Source: Cyclobacterium marinum DSM 745 (lineage in GTDB: Bacteria; Bacteroidota; Bacteroidia; Cytophagales; Cyclobacteriaceae). Taken from it: a stretch of 64,000 bases of DNA. Position numbers and translations under genes: made by a program. Position 1 is the stretch's first letter; the number at the start of each line of letters is the position of its first letter. The notes under the pieces are model-generated. The model was not told the DNA's origin and did not search any database. It was given only the letters and a program-made list of their open reading frames with translations. Location: the NCBI RefSeq assembly GCF_000222485.1, contig NC_015914.1, positions 372,001 through 436,000 of the forward strand. Direction: 5' to 3'. Below, piece after piece: positions 25,955-34,425 of this stretch.

Positions 25955-26665
25955 ATGTCCACTACAATCACCGAAAAAAAACCACCTGCCTCGGGCAGAA
26001 AATACATTCCGAAAACAAATAAGTCAAAGGGACTATATATAAAAAATTTCCCGGATGCAATTTTTAATGAATCTCAGCAATTACTCAAAAGAACCTTTGA
26101 TGTAACATTAAGTATTGTATTAACGGTATTGATCTTTTCTTGGCTGTTTCCCTTAATTGGATTATTAATTAAACTAACTTCTTCAGGACCCGTATTTTTT
26201 CAACAATTGAGACATGGGAAAGATAATGTCCCCTTTTATTGTTATAAATTCAGGACAATGTATGTCAATGATCAGGCGGATACCAAGCAAGCGACTAAGG
26301 ATGACCCAAGAATTACTTGGATCGGGAAATTTTTAAGAAAATCTAGCTTAGATGAACTACCGCAATTCTTTAATGTAATCAAAGGTGAGATGTCTATCGT
26401 GGGCCCTCGCCCTCATGCTATGCCGATGAACTATAAATTTTCTGCAGAAATTGATAATTTCATGTTTCGTCATACAGTAAAACCGGGCATTACAGGCTTG
26501 GCACAAGCCAAAGGGTTTAGAGGAGAAACGAAAGATTTTTATGACATCTATTCCAGATGTAAGTTAGATATCTTTTATGTCAAAAATTGGTCGCCAATAT
26601 TAGATATTAAAATCATTATCTGGACCGTCTTCTCATTGCTTTTAAGCAAGAATGACGTTTATTAA
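25955..26665 (+). CDS. Sugar transferase for undecaprenyl-phosphate-linked glycans
   Basis: A 236-residue bacterial sugar transferase (WcaJ/WbaP C-terminal type), which moves a sugar-1-phosphate to undecaprenyl phosphate to begin an exopolysaccharide or glycan. It has one hydrophobic re-entrant helix (about residues 48-75, KRTFDVTLSIVLTVLIFSW) followed by SSGPVFFQQLRHGKDNVPFYCYKFRTM, LRKSSLDELPQFFNVIKGEMSIVGPRPHA and TVKPGITGLAQ, all diagnostic. There is no polysaccharide cluster next to it: the left side is ATL/MscS and the right is a convergent symporter. It may serve a glycan made elsewhere. Confidence 0.93.
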   Translation: MSTTITEKKPPASGRKYIPKTNKSKGLYIKNFPDAIFNESQQLLKRTFDVTLSIVLTVLIFSWLFPLIGLLIKLTSSGPVFFQQLRHGKDNVPFYCYKFRTMYVNDQADTKQATKDDPRITWIGKFLRKSSLDELPQFFNVIKGEMSIVGPRPHAMPMNYKFSAEIDNFMFRHTVKPGITGLAQAKGFRGETKDFYDIYSRCKLDIFYVKNWSPILDIKIIIWTVFSLLLSKNDVY

Positions 26666-26763
26666 GCCTTCAAAATTCACTTTCCAAGCGATTTTAAATT
26701 GTACCTAGCTCCCTCATTCCCCCTTAAAAAGAGCTTATTTGAAACATGTAAATTATGTATATT

Positions 26764-28218
26764 CTATCGATCTGTTGATCTTAATCTAACTAACCATAAT
26801 CCGATAAACATTAGCAAGCCGTTTAATATCAACAATTCAAAACCAAACTTATACCCCCAAAACCATTTTTCTGACTGGGATGAAATAAAAAATGAAATCA
26901 ATGGAGCTATTACTGCCAAGTACGGCACCCAAGCATCTTTCACTTTGTATCTGGTAAATAAACCGAAAGAATAAAGACCCAACAAGGGTCCGTAAGTATA
27001 GCCTGCAATTAGAAAAACCGCATTGATTACACTTTGATCGTTAATCCAACGAAATAATAAGATCACAAAGAACATTAACAAAGTAAATCCGAGATGCACT
27101 GCTTTTCTAGTGGTCAAGGCTTTTTCTTTGTCAGGATTTTTATCTATTTGAAGAAAATCATAGCAAAAGGAGGTAGTAAGAGCGGTAAGTGTGGAGTCGG
27201 CACTGCTGTAGGCTGCAGCAGTTATCCCCAAAACAAAAACAATTCCAGCAAAAGTAGAAAAATGAGATGTAGCCAATAAGGGATACAAATCATCTGTTCG
27301 TTCAGGGATGGCAATTTGGTTGGTTTCCGCATACATGTACAATAGTACACCTAGGGCCAAAAAAATAAGGTTTACCAAAACCAAAATATTGGTAAACCAA
27401 AACATATTTTTTTGGGCATCCTTCAGGTTTCTACATGTTAGATTTTTTTGCATCATATCCTGATCCAGACCGGTCATTACTATGACAATAAACATCCCGG
27501 AAAAAAACTGCTTAAAAAAATTAGTCCCACTTTTCCAGTCCCAATTAAAGATTTTTGAATAAGGTTGTTCCGATACCTTTACCATCAAATCACCTACTCC
27601 GGTAATATTAAGTTCCTTTGACACCAATACAATACTTACCAAGACAGCCAAAAGCATAAAGAAGGTTTGCAAGGTGTCTGTCCATACCACAGTCTTTATC
27701 CCACCTCTAAAGGTATACAACCAAATGAGTGTAACGGTAATTAACACTGAAACCCAGAAAGGAATACCCCATTGATCAAATAAGATAATTTGTAATACGC
27801 CCGCCACTAAGAACACTCTTATAGAAGAGCCCAAAGTACGAGATAAGATGAAAAAGAAAGCTCCAGTCTTATAGGACCAAAATCCAAACCTCTCTTCCAA
27901 GTATGCGTATATCGAGACTAAATTGAGCTTGTAATAAAGAGGGAGTAACAGCTTGGCAATCACTGCATAACCTACAGTATACCCTAACACCAATTGAAAA
28001 TAATAGAAATTACTATTACCTACTTCCCCGGGAACTGAAATAAAAGTAACGCCTGACAACGATGCACCTATCATTCCAAAAGCCACTAAAAACCAAGGTG
28101 ATTTTCTATCACCGGTAAAAAATGTGTCGGAGGTTAAATCCCTTGAAGTAAACCAGGAAATAAGGAACAACAGTAAAAAATAAAATGTTATAACAATTAA
28201 TACCAGATTTGAGTCCAT
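26764..28218 (-). CDS. Sodium:solute symporter (SSS family)
   Basis: A 484-residue integral membrane transporter of the solute-sodium symporter family, with about 13 predicted membrane helices. Typical motifs are FGMIGASLSGVTFISVPGEV near residue 48, the TFRGGIKTVVWTDTLQTFFML region near 168, and FAGIVFVLGITAAAYSSADSTLTALTTSF near 324 (sodium-site Ser/Thr). The substrate is not evident; relatives carry sugars, sialic acid or organic acids. It is divergent from clpS with only 53 bp between starts. Confidence 0.92.
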   Translation of the reverse strand: MDSNLVLIVITFYFLLLFLISWFTSRDLTSDTFFTGDRKSPWFLVAFGMIGASLSGVTFISVPGEVGNSNFYYFQLVLGYTVGYAVIAKLLLPLYYKLNLVSIYAYLEERFGFWSYKTGAFFFILSRTLGSSIRVFLVAGVLQIILFDQWGIPFWVSVLITVTLIWLYTFRGGIKTVVWTDTLQTFFMLLAVLVSIVLVSKELNITGVGDLMVKVSEQPYSKIFNWDWKSGTNFFKQFFSGMFIVIVMTGLDQDMMQKNLTCRNLKDAQKNMFWFTNILVLVNLIFLALGVLLYMYAETNQIAIPERTDDLYPLLATSHFSTFAGIVFVLGITAAAYSSADSTLTALTTSFCYDFLQIDKNPDKEKALTTRKAVHLGFTLLMFFVILLFRWINDQSVINAVFLIAGYTYGPLLGLYSFGLFTRYKVKDAWVPYLAVIAPLISFFISSQSEKWFWGYKFGFELLILNGLLMFIGLWLVRLRSTDR

Positions 28219-28259
28219 AATGCTTTCCGCTAAAGGGCAATAAAATTGGGATTATTTAT

Positions 28260-28267
28260 TAACTTTG
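28260..28267 (+). promoter_or_regulatory. -7 box for clpS, implying a leaderless start
   Basis: TAACTTTG at 28260-28267 is an exact match to the Bacteroidota -7 consensus TAnnTTTG. It ends 4 bp before the clpS ATG at 28272, which would put the transcription start at or near the start codon. No TTG is seen at the expected -33 position, so support is moderate. Confidence 0.45.
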
Positions 28268-28271
28268 CAAA

Positions 28272-28559
28272 ATGAAACCTTTAGAACATTTATTTGAATC
28301 CGAAGAAGAATTACTCGTAGAAGAACTTGTAGACAAGGAAGAACATGACTTGGTGGTTTTTAATGATGATGTCAACACTTTTGATCATGTATCCAAGGTT
28401 TTAATTAAAGTTTGTAAGCATACTCAAGAACAGGCGGAGCAATGCACAATGATCATTCATTATAAAGGCAAATGTTCTGTGAAAAAAGGAAGTGTAAGTA
28501 AACTTAAGCCAATGTGTGAATCTATTCTTGAAGCAGGCATCCAGGCGACAATTGTTTAA
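28272..28559 (+). CDS. clpS: ATP-dependent Clp protease adaptor ClpS
   Basis: A 95-residue ClpS, the N-recognin adaptor that delivers N-degron substrates to ClpA-ClpP. The conserved VVFNDDVNTFDHVSKVLIKV (N-degron pocket) and CTMIIHYKGKCSVKKGS core are present. The N-terminal extension is acidic. It lies 12 bp ahead of recR, so the two are probably co-transcribed. The -7 box overlaps the untranslated region almost completely, suggesting a leaderless transcript. Confidence 0.94.
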   Translation: MKPLEHLFESEEELLVEELVDKEEHDLVVFNDDVNTFDHVSKVLIKVCKHTQEQAEQCTMIIHYKGKCSVKKGSVSKLKPMCESILEAGIQATIV

Positions 28560-28571
28560 ATCATACGTTAA

Positions 28572-29192
28572 TTGAACTTTCCTTCCAAATTAATTGAAGA
28601 TGCTGTAACAGAGATAAGTCGACTTCCCGGCATTGGAAAAAAAACTGCCCTACGACTTACATTACATTTGCTCAAACAAAAGGAGCCTGTAACTACAGCG
28701 CTTACAGATTCATTATTAAACCTTCGTAAAAACATTCAATACTGTGAAGTCTGTCACAATATTTCAGACAGTACCATTTGCAGCATATGCGAGGGGAATA
28801 AAAGGGACAAAAGTGTAATCTGTGTGGTGGAAGACCTTCCAGATGTATTGGCTATAGAAAATACCAACCAATATACAGGGCTGTACCATGTTTTGGGAGG
28901 GGTTATCTCTCCTATCCAAGGAATTGGGCCTGATGAACTGAAGATTGAATCACTAATCAAACGCATCGATTCTCCCAGCAATGAAACTCCTGTCGATGAG
29001 ATTATTTTGGCCCTTCCGGCTACCATGGAGGGTGATACTACTTCTTTTTTTATCACCAGAAAATTAAAAGATAAAAACATTAAAGTTTCTTCCATCGCCA
29101 GAGGTATACCTGTTGGAAGCGAATTAGAGTATACGGATGAAATCACCTTAGGGAGAAGTATTCTGACTCGCATAAAATATTCTACAGAATAA
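28572..29192 (+). CDS. recR: Recombination protein RecR
   Basis: A 206-residue RecR of the RecFOR recombinational repair pathway, which helps load RecA at gaps. It shows the helix-hairpin-helix ISRLPGIGKKTALRLTLHLL, the four-Cys zinc finger CEVCHNISDSTICSIC, a Toprim domain beginning VICVVEDLPDVLAIE, and the Walker-B-like C-terminal region with SSIARGIPVGSELEYTDEITL. The start is TTG at 28572, which places the N-terminus as expected; no ATG is nearby. It follows clpS by 12 bp. Confidence 0.95.
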   Translation: MNFPSKLIEDAVTEISRLPGIGKKTALRLTLHLLKQKEPVTTALTDSLLNLRKNIQYCEVCHNISDSTICSICEGNKRDKSVICVVEDLPDVLAIENTNQYTGLYHVLGGVISPIQGIGPDELKIESLIKRIDSPSNETPVDEIILALPATMEGDTTSFFITRKLKDKNIKVSSIARGIPVGSELEYTDEITLGRSILTRIKYSTE

Positions 29193-29223
29193 TTTGATGG
29201 TTTAAAATACCTATCTATATTTG
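29193..29223 (+). promoter_or_regulatory. Promoter of the tRNA-Ala gene
   Basis: TTTG at 29193-29196, exactly 19 bp, then TATATTTG at 29216-29223: a perfect match to the Bacteroidota primary sigma promoter. The transcript would begin a few bases before the tRNA at 29235. Confidence 0.88.
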
Positions 29224-29234
29224 CACTCCATTTC

Positions 29235-29308
29235 GGGGGATTAGCTCAGTTGGCTAGAGCGCTACACTGGCAGTGTAGAGGTCATCGGTTCGAATCCGTT
29301 ATCCTCCA
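29235..29308 (+). tRNA. tRNA-Ala (anticodon GGC)
   Basis: A 74-nt cloverleaf. The acceptor GGGGGAT (29235-29241) pairs with ATCCTCC (29301-29307, one G-U); the D-arm has TAGCTCAGTTGGCTAGAGC; the anticodon arm is CTACA-CTGGCAG-TGTAG with GGC at the anticodon; the T-arm is TCGGTTCGAATCCG-like. The discriminator A is followed by no encoded CCA. It decodes GCC/GCU alanine codons. It has its own promoter and terminator. Confidence 0.95.
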
Positions 29309-29313
29309 CTTTT

Positions 29314-29346
29314 GGTTTCCAGCTATAGTTGGAAACCTTTTTTTTA
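29314..29346 (+). terminator. Intrinsic terminator after tRNA-Ala
   Basis: A 10-bp stem, GGTTTCCAGC (29314-29323) with GTTGGAAACC (29328-29337), one G-U pair, with a TATA loop, is followed by eight T residues. It lies 5 bp past the tRNA. Confidence 0.92.
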
Positions 29347-29541
29347 TTTTGGAATTTTTTTTATTCTTTTTATTGTTATAAATTATATATTGCCAAATCA
29401 TTATAAATTGGCTGAACATCAATTTTTTTTTATTCTTTAAAATATACTGGCGTTACGATACTCATTATTATTTAATCACTGGCCTACCCAATAAGAGTGA
29501 TTCATAATAACCCGGTTTTATTGGAAATTAACTATTCGCTT

Positions 29542-32500
29542 ATGTCTTCTCACTTATCTAAAAATTCGATCCTTTTTTTTATTCTTTTTTTTCCAATTTT
29601 TACGCTTTATGCACAAATAGAAATTCAAAAGCTAGAAGGATCAATCAGTACTAGCTCTAGTGCCTCTCAAACAGGCATGGAAAAAGCGATAGATGGATCG
29701 CTCAACACCTCTTGGTTATCCACCAATCCTTTCCCAACAAATTATTATTCCAACGATTACCAAAACTTAATCCTTCAACCTGAACGGATCCTAACCAGTA
29801 ACATATTTCCTGAAACAAGCAACTCCTTTCAACCTAACAATACAAACCCGGCAGAAGCTTTTATTGATTTTTCTTCACCGGAAAACATCTATTTATTGGG
29901 ATTGAAGATCAATGACTTGCAAGAAAAGGTAAGTATTTCCTTTTTGGATAATGATGGAGTAATTACGCAAAAAGAATATTTACCGGGACAGAAATACAAT
30001 CATATTAGGTTTGAAGTCAATCTTCAAAATATTGTAAAAATAACACTGAGTAGTATTTCCGCATTTACGATAAGTGATATCGCCGTATTAGGAAGCACAC
30101 CCAAAGAATACATTACTTTAGATTTAGGCGACAACCACCTGATCAGTGAGGTAAAAACCAAGCATTGGGCTGGAAATGACAATGCATTGTCCACACAATT
30201 GCTTGCTGGAAAGCATCTGGATAGTTTGAAAATAGTTGCTCAATTGCAGCCGAATGAAGTCTCTTTTATCAGTACCGCCTTCGCTGAACCAATAGAAGCC
30301 AGGTACCTAAGAATTGTACATGAGGTGGTTCCTGAAAACTATAAAAAGGTTAGTGTTTTTGAATTTGAAGTCTATGGGGATGGTTTAGTCGCCGAAACTC
30401 CAATAGATCCTGAACCCACACCTGAAACCACTTGGGACCCTGATGCAGGTTTATACGAAACCTTGTCTAAAAGTGCCACTGTTTCTGCCAGTTCCTCTGC
30501 TAACAATGCCCAAAATGCCCCTGAAGCGGTTAAAGATGACAACAATGCAACGGCATGGTTATCTACCAACCCCTTGCCAGATGCCTATGTAAGCAATGAG
30601 CGCCAAAACATTTTCTTGAACAAAGTCGGTATTGCATCCAATGGTGAACTTATGGAAAATGCAACGGATGGCAACCTTGGAACCAGCACACCTACCTTAA
30701 CTCCCCTTGAGGGTGAAGCTAGCTTCACTTTAGATTTTGCACCGGTTAAAATACATAGGCTAGGTTTGAGATTGGTAAACAATCACATTGAACCTGTCAA
30801 CATATATGTAATCAACCAGCTTGGGGACACTCTTTCAGTAAACTACACTACCGATGATATGGGTCATATTCGGTTTCCCATTGAAATGGAGGATGTAACA
30901 AAAGTAAGTTTGACTTCCACTGCAGCATTTAGCATTCAGGAAATTGCCGCCTATTCAGAGCCATTGTCAGAGTACATCACTTTGGACCTTGGTGAAATCA
31001 AACCTGTTTCGTGGATTGCTGCCAAGCAATGGAATGGTAACAATACTGCTGTTTCTTCGAAATTGTGGGTTGGCCCGAACCTGGACAGCTTAACTTTACT
31101 TGCAGAATTGGATCCCAATTCATTGGATATACATAACATAGAACTTCCTGAGGATAGCCAAATCAGGTTTATAAGATTGGAACAGCAATTGGTTGATATC
31201 AACTATAAAAAAGCCACAGTTCAAGAGCTTACCGTTTACGATCAATTTGGGAACTACGGCCCACCTCCTGTACCAAAGCCTCAAAGCTCTAGTTTTGGGA
31301 AGCTCTTTGGTGTCAATACAGTTTGGGCTTGGGGCACCAAGAAAGTCCCCAATTTACAGGGACCGGACGAAGGCGCTCAAAAATTTATTCGAGCAGCAAG
31401 TCAGGCAAGAAATTACCACAATATTCATTGGGATACTGCAGATCCTGACATCACGCCTTCTTATGGGGGCGAAAACCCCGATGTATTACGTCCTTGGACC
31501 CAATGGACAAGGGAGTATAAAGACTGGATTGATAAAGGTTTCGAAGTAGATGCGACTTTTACTTTTGACAGGTTTATCGAATCTGTTTGGGATCAACCTT
31601 TTTCCTCCGGCTATGGACTTGGGCATGCCTTTGCAAGTACCTTTGGACCAAGTCATGAAAATTTAATCCGCACAGTAGAAGTAGGCAATGAACCATGGGA
31701 TTACAGTGACTCTACTTACAGAAAGATACTGGAAGGAACAGCTCAGGGACTAAAAACTGCAGACCCCTTATTAAAAGTTTTACCTGCTGCTTTACAAGCA
31801 TCTCATCCGGTAACAAGTACAGGCCACAAAAACTATATGGGTACAAAATTACATGAGGCTGCCGCACCCTATCTTGATGGGATTAATTTACACCTTTACA
31901 GCTATTACAGAAACGATGAAGGAGCTAGGATTGCTGTTCACCCGGAACATCCTGCCTCTGAAATGAGGGCTCTATTTTCGGGCATTCGCTTTAGAGATGC
32001 CAATATGCCCGGAAAAGAAGTGCATGTAACAGAATGGGGATGGGATGCCTCCAGCGAAAATGAAGCCGCTGTTAATTCCGAAGCCGTAAGTGCCATCTCA
32101 CAGGCAGTGTATGCATTGAGAGGCTTGTTTTGGCTAAGTAGAATGGGTGTTGACAAAGCGCATTGGTACTTCTTTGCCAATGTGGACACCCTGGCCGGAA
32201 TTGATCCTATCAATTATCAACGGTCAGGGCTGACAGAATCTTTGCACTACGACTTTAAAGAAAAACGTGCTTTTACTGCAATGGAAGCCATGCAAAATAG
32301 AATGGGAAATCTCTTTTTTGAAGACGTAATCAGAGAAGATGAGCAGGCATATATTTACCAACTCCGCAATGAAGATGGAGATTTGTCACATATCATAGCT
32401 TGGCGGCCGGTTTCGGGAGATGATAGTTTAACAGTCAATTTCCAACTTCCAGCCGCATCCCCGGCGCAAAACGCATGGTATTTGTCTGGAATATTACCAA

Positions 32501-33117
32501 CTGGGGAAGAGATTGACATTTCGTATACCAATGGTCAACTCACATTACCTTTGTCTTCCAAACCCCTTTTAATACACTTAGGTGATTCAATTCAAAGCAA
32601 TACGGTACCAGTAGAAGGACAACTTAGGGTGATAAAAGGAGAAGATCATGCTTTTAACCTTAAGCTAAACACTTCAGTCCCTTTGCTCAGTGCAAACGAA
32701 ATTCAATTGACCCATGGGTCAGGGACAATATCAAATGCTGATATTCACTGGATTCAAGAGTCTCCTCTGATCTGGAAGGGGCAATTGAGTGAGCTAGATG
32801 CCGGCAGCTATAATGCTCAAGCTATGTTGGGAGAAGAAGGGGCTGTTACCAATAGGGTATCTATTGACATCCCTCATAAATTTACCTTATCACCCAACCC
32901 TACACAAGGGAAATGTGTATTGAGGTTGACTGAAGCCTACACTGCACCTACAAAGATTTCTATTTTTAGGTTAGATGGATTAAAAATCGAAACCTTTTCC
33001 CTTCCGGCACTTTACCCTGCTATGGAACTGAATCTAAGTCATTTAAAAAACGGGACTTACTTGATTCGAATAGAAAATCCCGATTTTGTAGGCCAGCAAA
33101 AATTTATTAAGAAATAA
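29542..33117 (+). CDS. Secreted clan-A-like glycoside hydrolase with two tandem modules and T9SS tail
   Basis: A 1191-residue exported enzyme; start at ATG 29542 (a GTG at 29497 would add 15 residues before the signal peptide). After a signal ending FTLYAQ come two homologous beta-rich modules (about residues 30-280 and 310-570), each with an ATAWLSTNP-like element and a YITLDLG strand, resembling discoidin-type carbohydrate-binding modules. A TIM-barrel domain follows (about 585-985): VEVGNEPWDY gives the Asn-Glu acid/base (Glu717) and VHVTEWGWD the nucleophile (Glu831). The end has a type IX secretion sorting domain (FTLSPNPTQGK to the Lys tail). The substrate is unknown; GH39/GH5-like families are the nearest guess. 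It is a single gene with its own terminator and no PUL partners. Confidence 0.9.
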   Translation: MSSHLSKNSILFFILFFPIFTLYAQIEIQKLEGSISTSSSASQTGMEKAIDGSLNTSWLSTNPFPTNYYSNDYQNLILQPERILTSNIFPETSNSFQPNNTNPAEAFIDFSSPENIYLLGLKINDLQEKVSISFLDNDGVITQKEYLPGQKYNHIRFEVNLQNIVKITLSSISAFTISDIAVLGSTPKEYITLDLGDNHLISEVKTKHWAGNDNALSTQLLAGKHLDSLKIVAQLQPNEVSFISTAFAEPIEARYLRIVHEVVPENYKKVSVFEFEVYGDGLVAETPIDPEPTPETTWDPDAGLYETLSKSATVSASSSANNAQNAPEAVKDDNNATAWLSTNPLPDAYVSNERQNIFLNKVGIASNGELMENATDGNLGTSTPTLTPLEGEASFTLDFAPVKIHRLGLRLVNNHIEPVNIYVINQLGDTLSVNYTTDDMGHIRFPIEMEDVTKVSLTSTAAFSIQEIAAYSEPLSEYITLDLGEIKPVSWIAAKQWNGNNTAVSSKLWVGPNLDSLTLLAELDPNSLDIHNIELPEDSQIRFIRLEQQLVDINYKKATVQELTVYDQFGNYGPPPVPKPQSSSFGKLFGVNTVWAWGTKKVPNLQGPDEGAQKFIRAASQARNYHNIHWDTADPDITPSYGGENPDVLRPWTQWTREYKDWIDKGFEVDATFTFDRFIESVWDQPFSSGYGLGHAFASTFGPSHENLIRTVEVGNEPWDYSDSTYRKILEGTAQGLKTADPLLKVLPAALQASHPVTSTGHKNYMGTKLHEAAAPYLDGINLHLYSYYRNDEGARIAVHPEHPASEMRALFSGIRFRDANMPGKEVHVTEWGWDASSENEAAVNSEAVSAISQAVYALRGLFWLSRMGVDKAHWYFFANVDTLAGIDPINYQRSGLTESLHYDFKEKRAFTAMEAMQNRMGNLFFEDVIREDEQAYIYQLRNEDGDLSHIIAWRPVSGDDSLTVNFQLPAASPAQNAWYLSGILPTGEEIDISYTNGQLTLPLSSKPLLIHLGDSIQSNTVPVEGQLRVIKGEDHAFNLKLNTSVPLLSANEIQLTHGSGTISNADIHWIQESPLIWKGQLSELDAGSYNAQAMLGEEGAVTNRVSIDIPHKFTLSPNPTQGKCVLRLTEAYTAPTKISIFRLDGLKIETFSLPALYPAMELNLSHLKNGTYLIRIENPDFVGQQKFIKK

Positions 33118-33154
33118 CTCAGGTTTCCCCTGAACTTTAGGTATTTGGAAAAAT

Positions 33155-33207
33155 AATAAAACCGGTGATAGCTTAGCAAGGCAGGCAAAGCTATCACCGG
33201 TTTTATT
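33155..33207. terminator. Bidirectional terminator, 20-bp stem
   Basis: AATAAAACCGGTGATAGCTT (33155-33174) pairs exactly with 33188-33207 across a 13-nt loop, with T-rich flanks in both directions. It ends the rightward glycosidase transcript and the leftward GNAT-like transcript. Its right arm includes the stop codon of the leftward gene (33203-33205). Confidence 0.92.
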
Positions 33208-34366
33208 TTAATACTTTATGTCTTTCAAAAGGAACTGTTCTATCAAAAATAAATCGGTAGGTATGGTGTGTTTTATAAATGGAGGCATTCAACTGCTCAC
33301 ATACCCGCATCATTTTAGGGTTAAAATCTCCAACCCAATTCATTTCAATGGTTTGATAAGCTAATTTTTTCTCAGCTATATTATCCCTAAACTCAGTTAC
33401 CATGGCACTTTCTACTCCTTTTCCTTGAAATTCGGGCACCACTCCAAAAACCAATCCCAGCATTTTGTTGGGTGGGTTAAAAGTTTTATTCCATAGAAAT
33501 TTCAATTTCCCTATCCAATCCATCTTGCCATCCACATATTTAAATAATTGATTGATTTCAGGAATACTAATAAAAAAGCAAATAGGATCTCCTTTATAAA
33601 AACCGAAATAGACAAGATGAGGATCTATGATAGGTTTCATCGAAGAAAGCATCAATTTTGCTTCCCTTTCAGAAATCGTTTTTCCCAGGTGCGCGGCCCA
33701 AGCTTTATTGTAAACTGTCATAAAGTATTCAGGGAATTTTTCCCAAAGCTCCTTCCCTTTGAGGTACCTGAATTGGAAATTTTTATCTTGTGCGATAATG
33801 GAGGCACGCTTTTCAATCTTGGGATCTACTTCGACACCTTTGACATTCCTACTGTAGGTATATTGCTTAAAATAGATTTGAAAACCGTAAGCCTCAAAAA
33901 AGTCTTTATAATAAGCAAAATTCCAGTGCATATTATAATTCGCCGGGGAAAACCCATCAACTAAGAGCCCCCACCATTTGTCTCTTTCCCCAAAATTCAC
34001 CGGACCGTCCATGGCCTCCATACCTTGCGCCTCTAGCCAGTCTCTTGCAGCATCAAATAGCACAAAAGCCGCTTTTTGGTCATTGATACATTCAAAAAAA
34101 CCCATCCCTCCGGTTGGAATTTTCTCTTTCCATTTTGGGTTGATAAAAGCGGCGTTTCTACCAATTGTATTTCCTTGATCATCTAACAACAACCAACGAA
34201 TGGATTTGCCTCCACTTTTAAAGAGTTTGTTGGTTTCAGGGTGAAAAAGATCTTCTATATCTTTATCCAGGGGTCTGATCCAATTTTTTTCATTTTTATA
34301 AAGCCTAACGGCCAATTGAAAAAATTCTTTTTGATGTGCCGGGGTGGTGACTTCCTGTAAATACAT
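33203..34366 (-). CDS. GNAT-like N-acetyltransferase-fold protein
   Basis: A 387-residue soluble protein, conserved in Bacteroidota and usually labelled hypothetical or GNAT. The N-terminal part opens with FFQLAVRLYKNEKNWIRPLDKDIEDLFHPETN, and the region near 95-130 reads MGFFECINDQKAAFVLFDAARDWL then GPVNFGERDKWWGLLVDGF. The C-terminal half ends with a GNAT-like acetyl-CoA segment LGLVFGVVPEFQGKGVESAMVTEF (Q-x-x-G-x-G/A type loop). The substrate is unknown. Its stop codon is buried in the bidirectional terminator it shares with the glycosidase gene. Confidence 0.8.
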   Translation of the reverse strand: MYLQEVTTPAHQKEFFQLAVRLYKNEKNWIRPLDKDIEDLFHPETNKLFKSGGKSIRWLLLDDQGNTIGRNAAFINPKWKEKIPTGGMGFFECINDQKAAFVLFDAARDWLEAQGMEAMDGPVNFGERDKWWGLLVDGFSPANYNMHWNFAYYKDFFEAYGFQIYFKQYTYSRNVKGVEVDPKIEKRASIIAQDKNFQFRYLKGKELWEKFPEYFMTVYNKAWAAHLGKTISEREAKLMLSSMKPIIDPHLVYFGFYKGDPICFFISIPEINQLFKYVDGKMDWIGKLKFLWNKTFNPPNKMLGLVFGVVPEFQGKGVESAMVTEFRDNIAEKKLAYQTIEMNWVGDFNPKMMRVCEQLNASIYKTHHTYRFIFDRTVPFERHKVLK

Positions 34367-34425
34367 GAATTGAACAACTATTTTAATCTTTTAACAATGC
34401 TTTGATAACTAGGCCTGATGATAGG

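Noticed and set aside
26699..26974. 91-codon plus-strand ORF near the symporter end
   Set aside because: It overlaps the convergent symporter gene on the other strand and shows no family resemblance.
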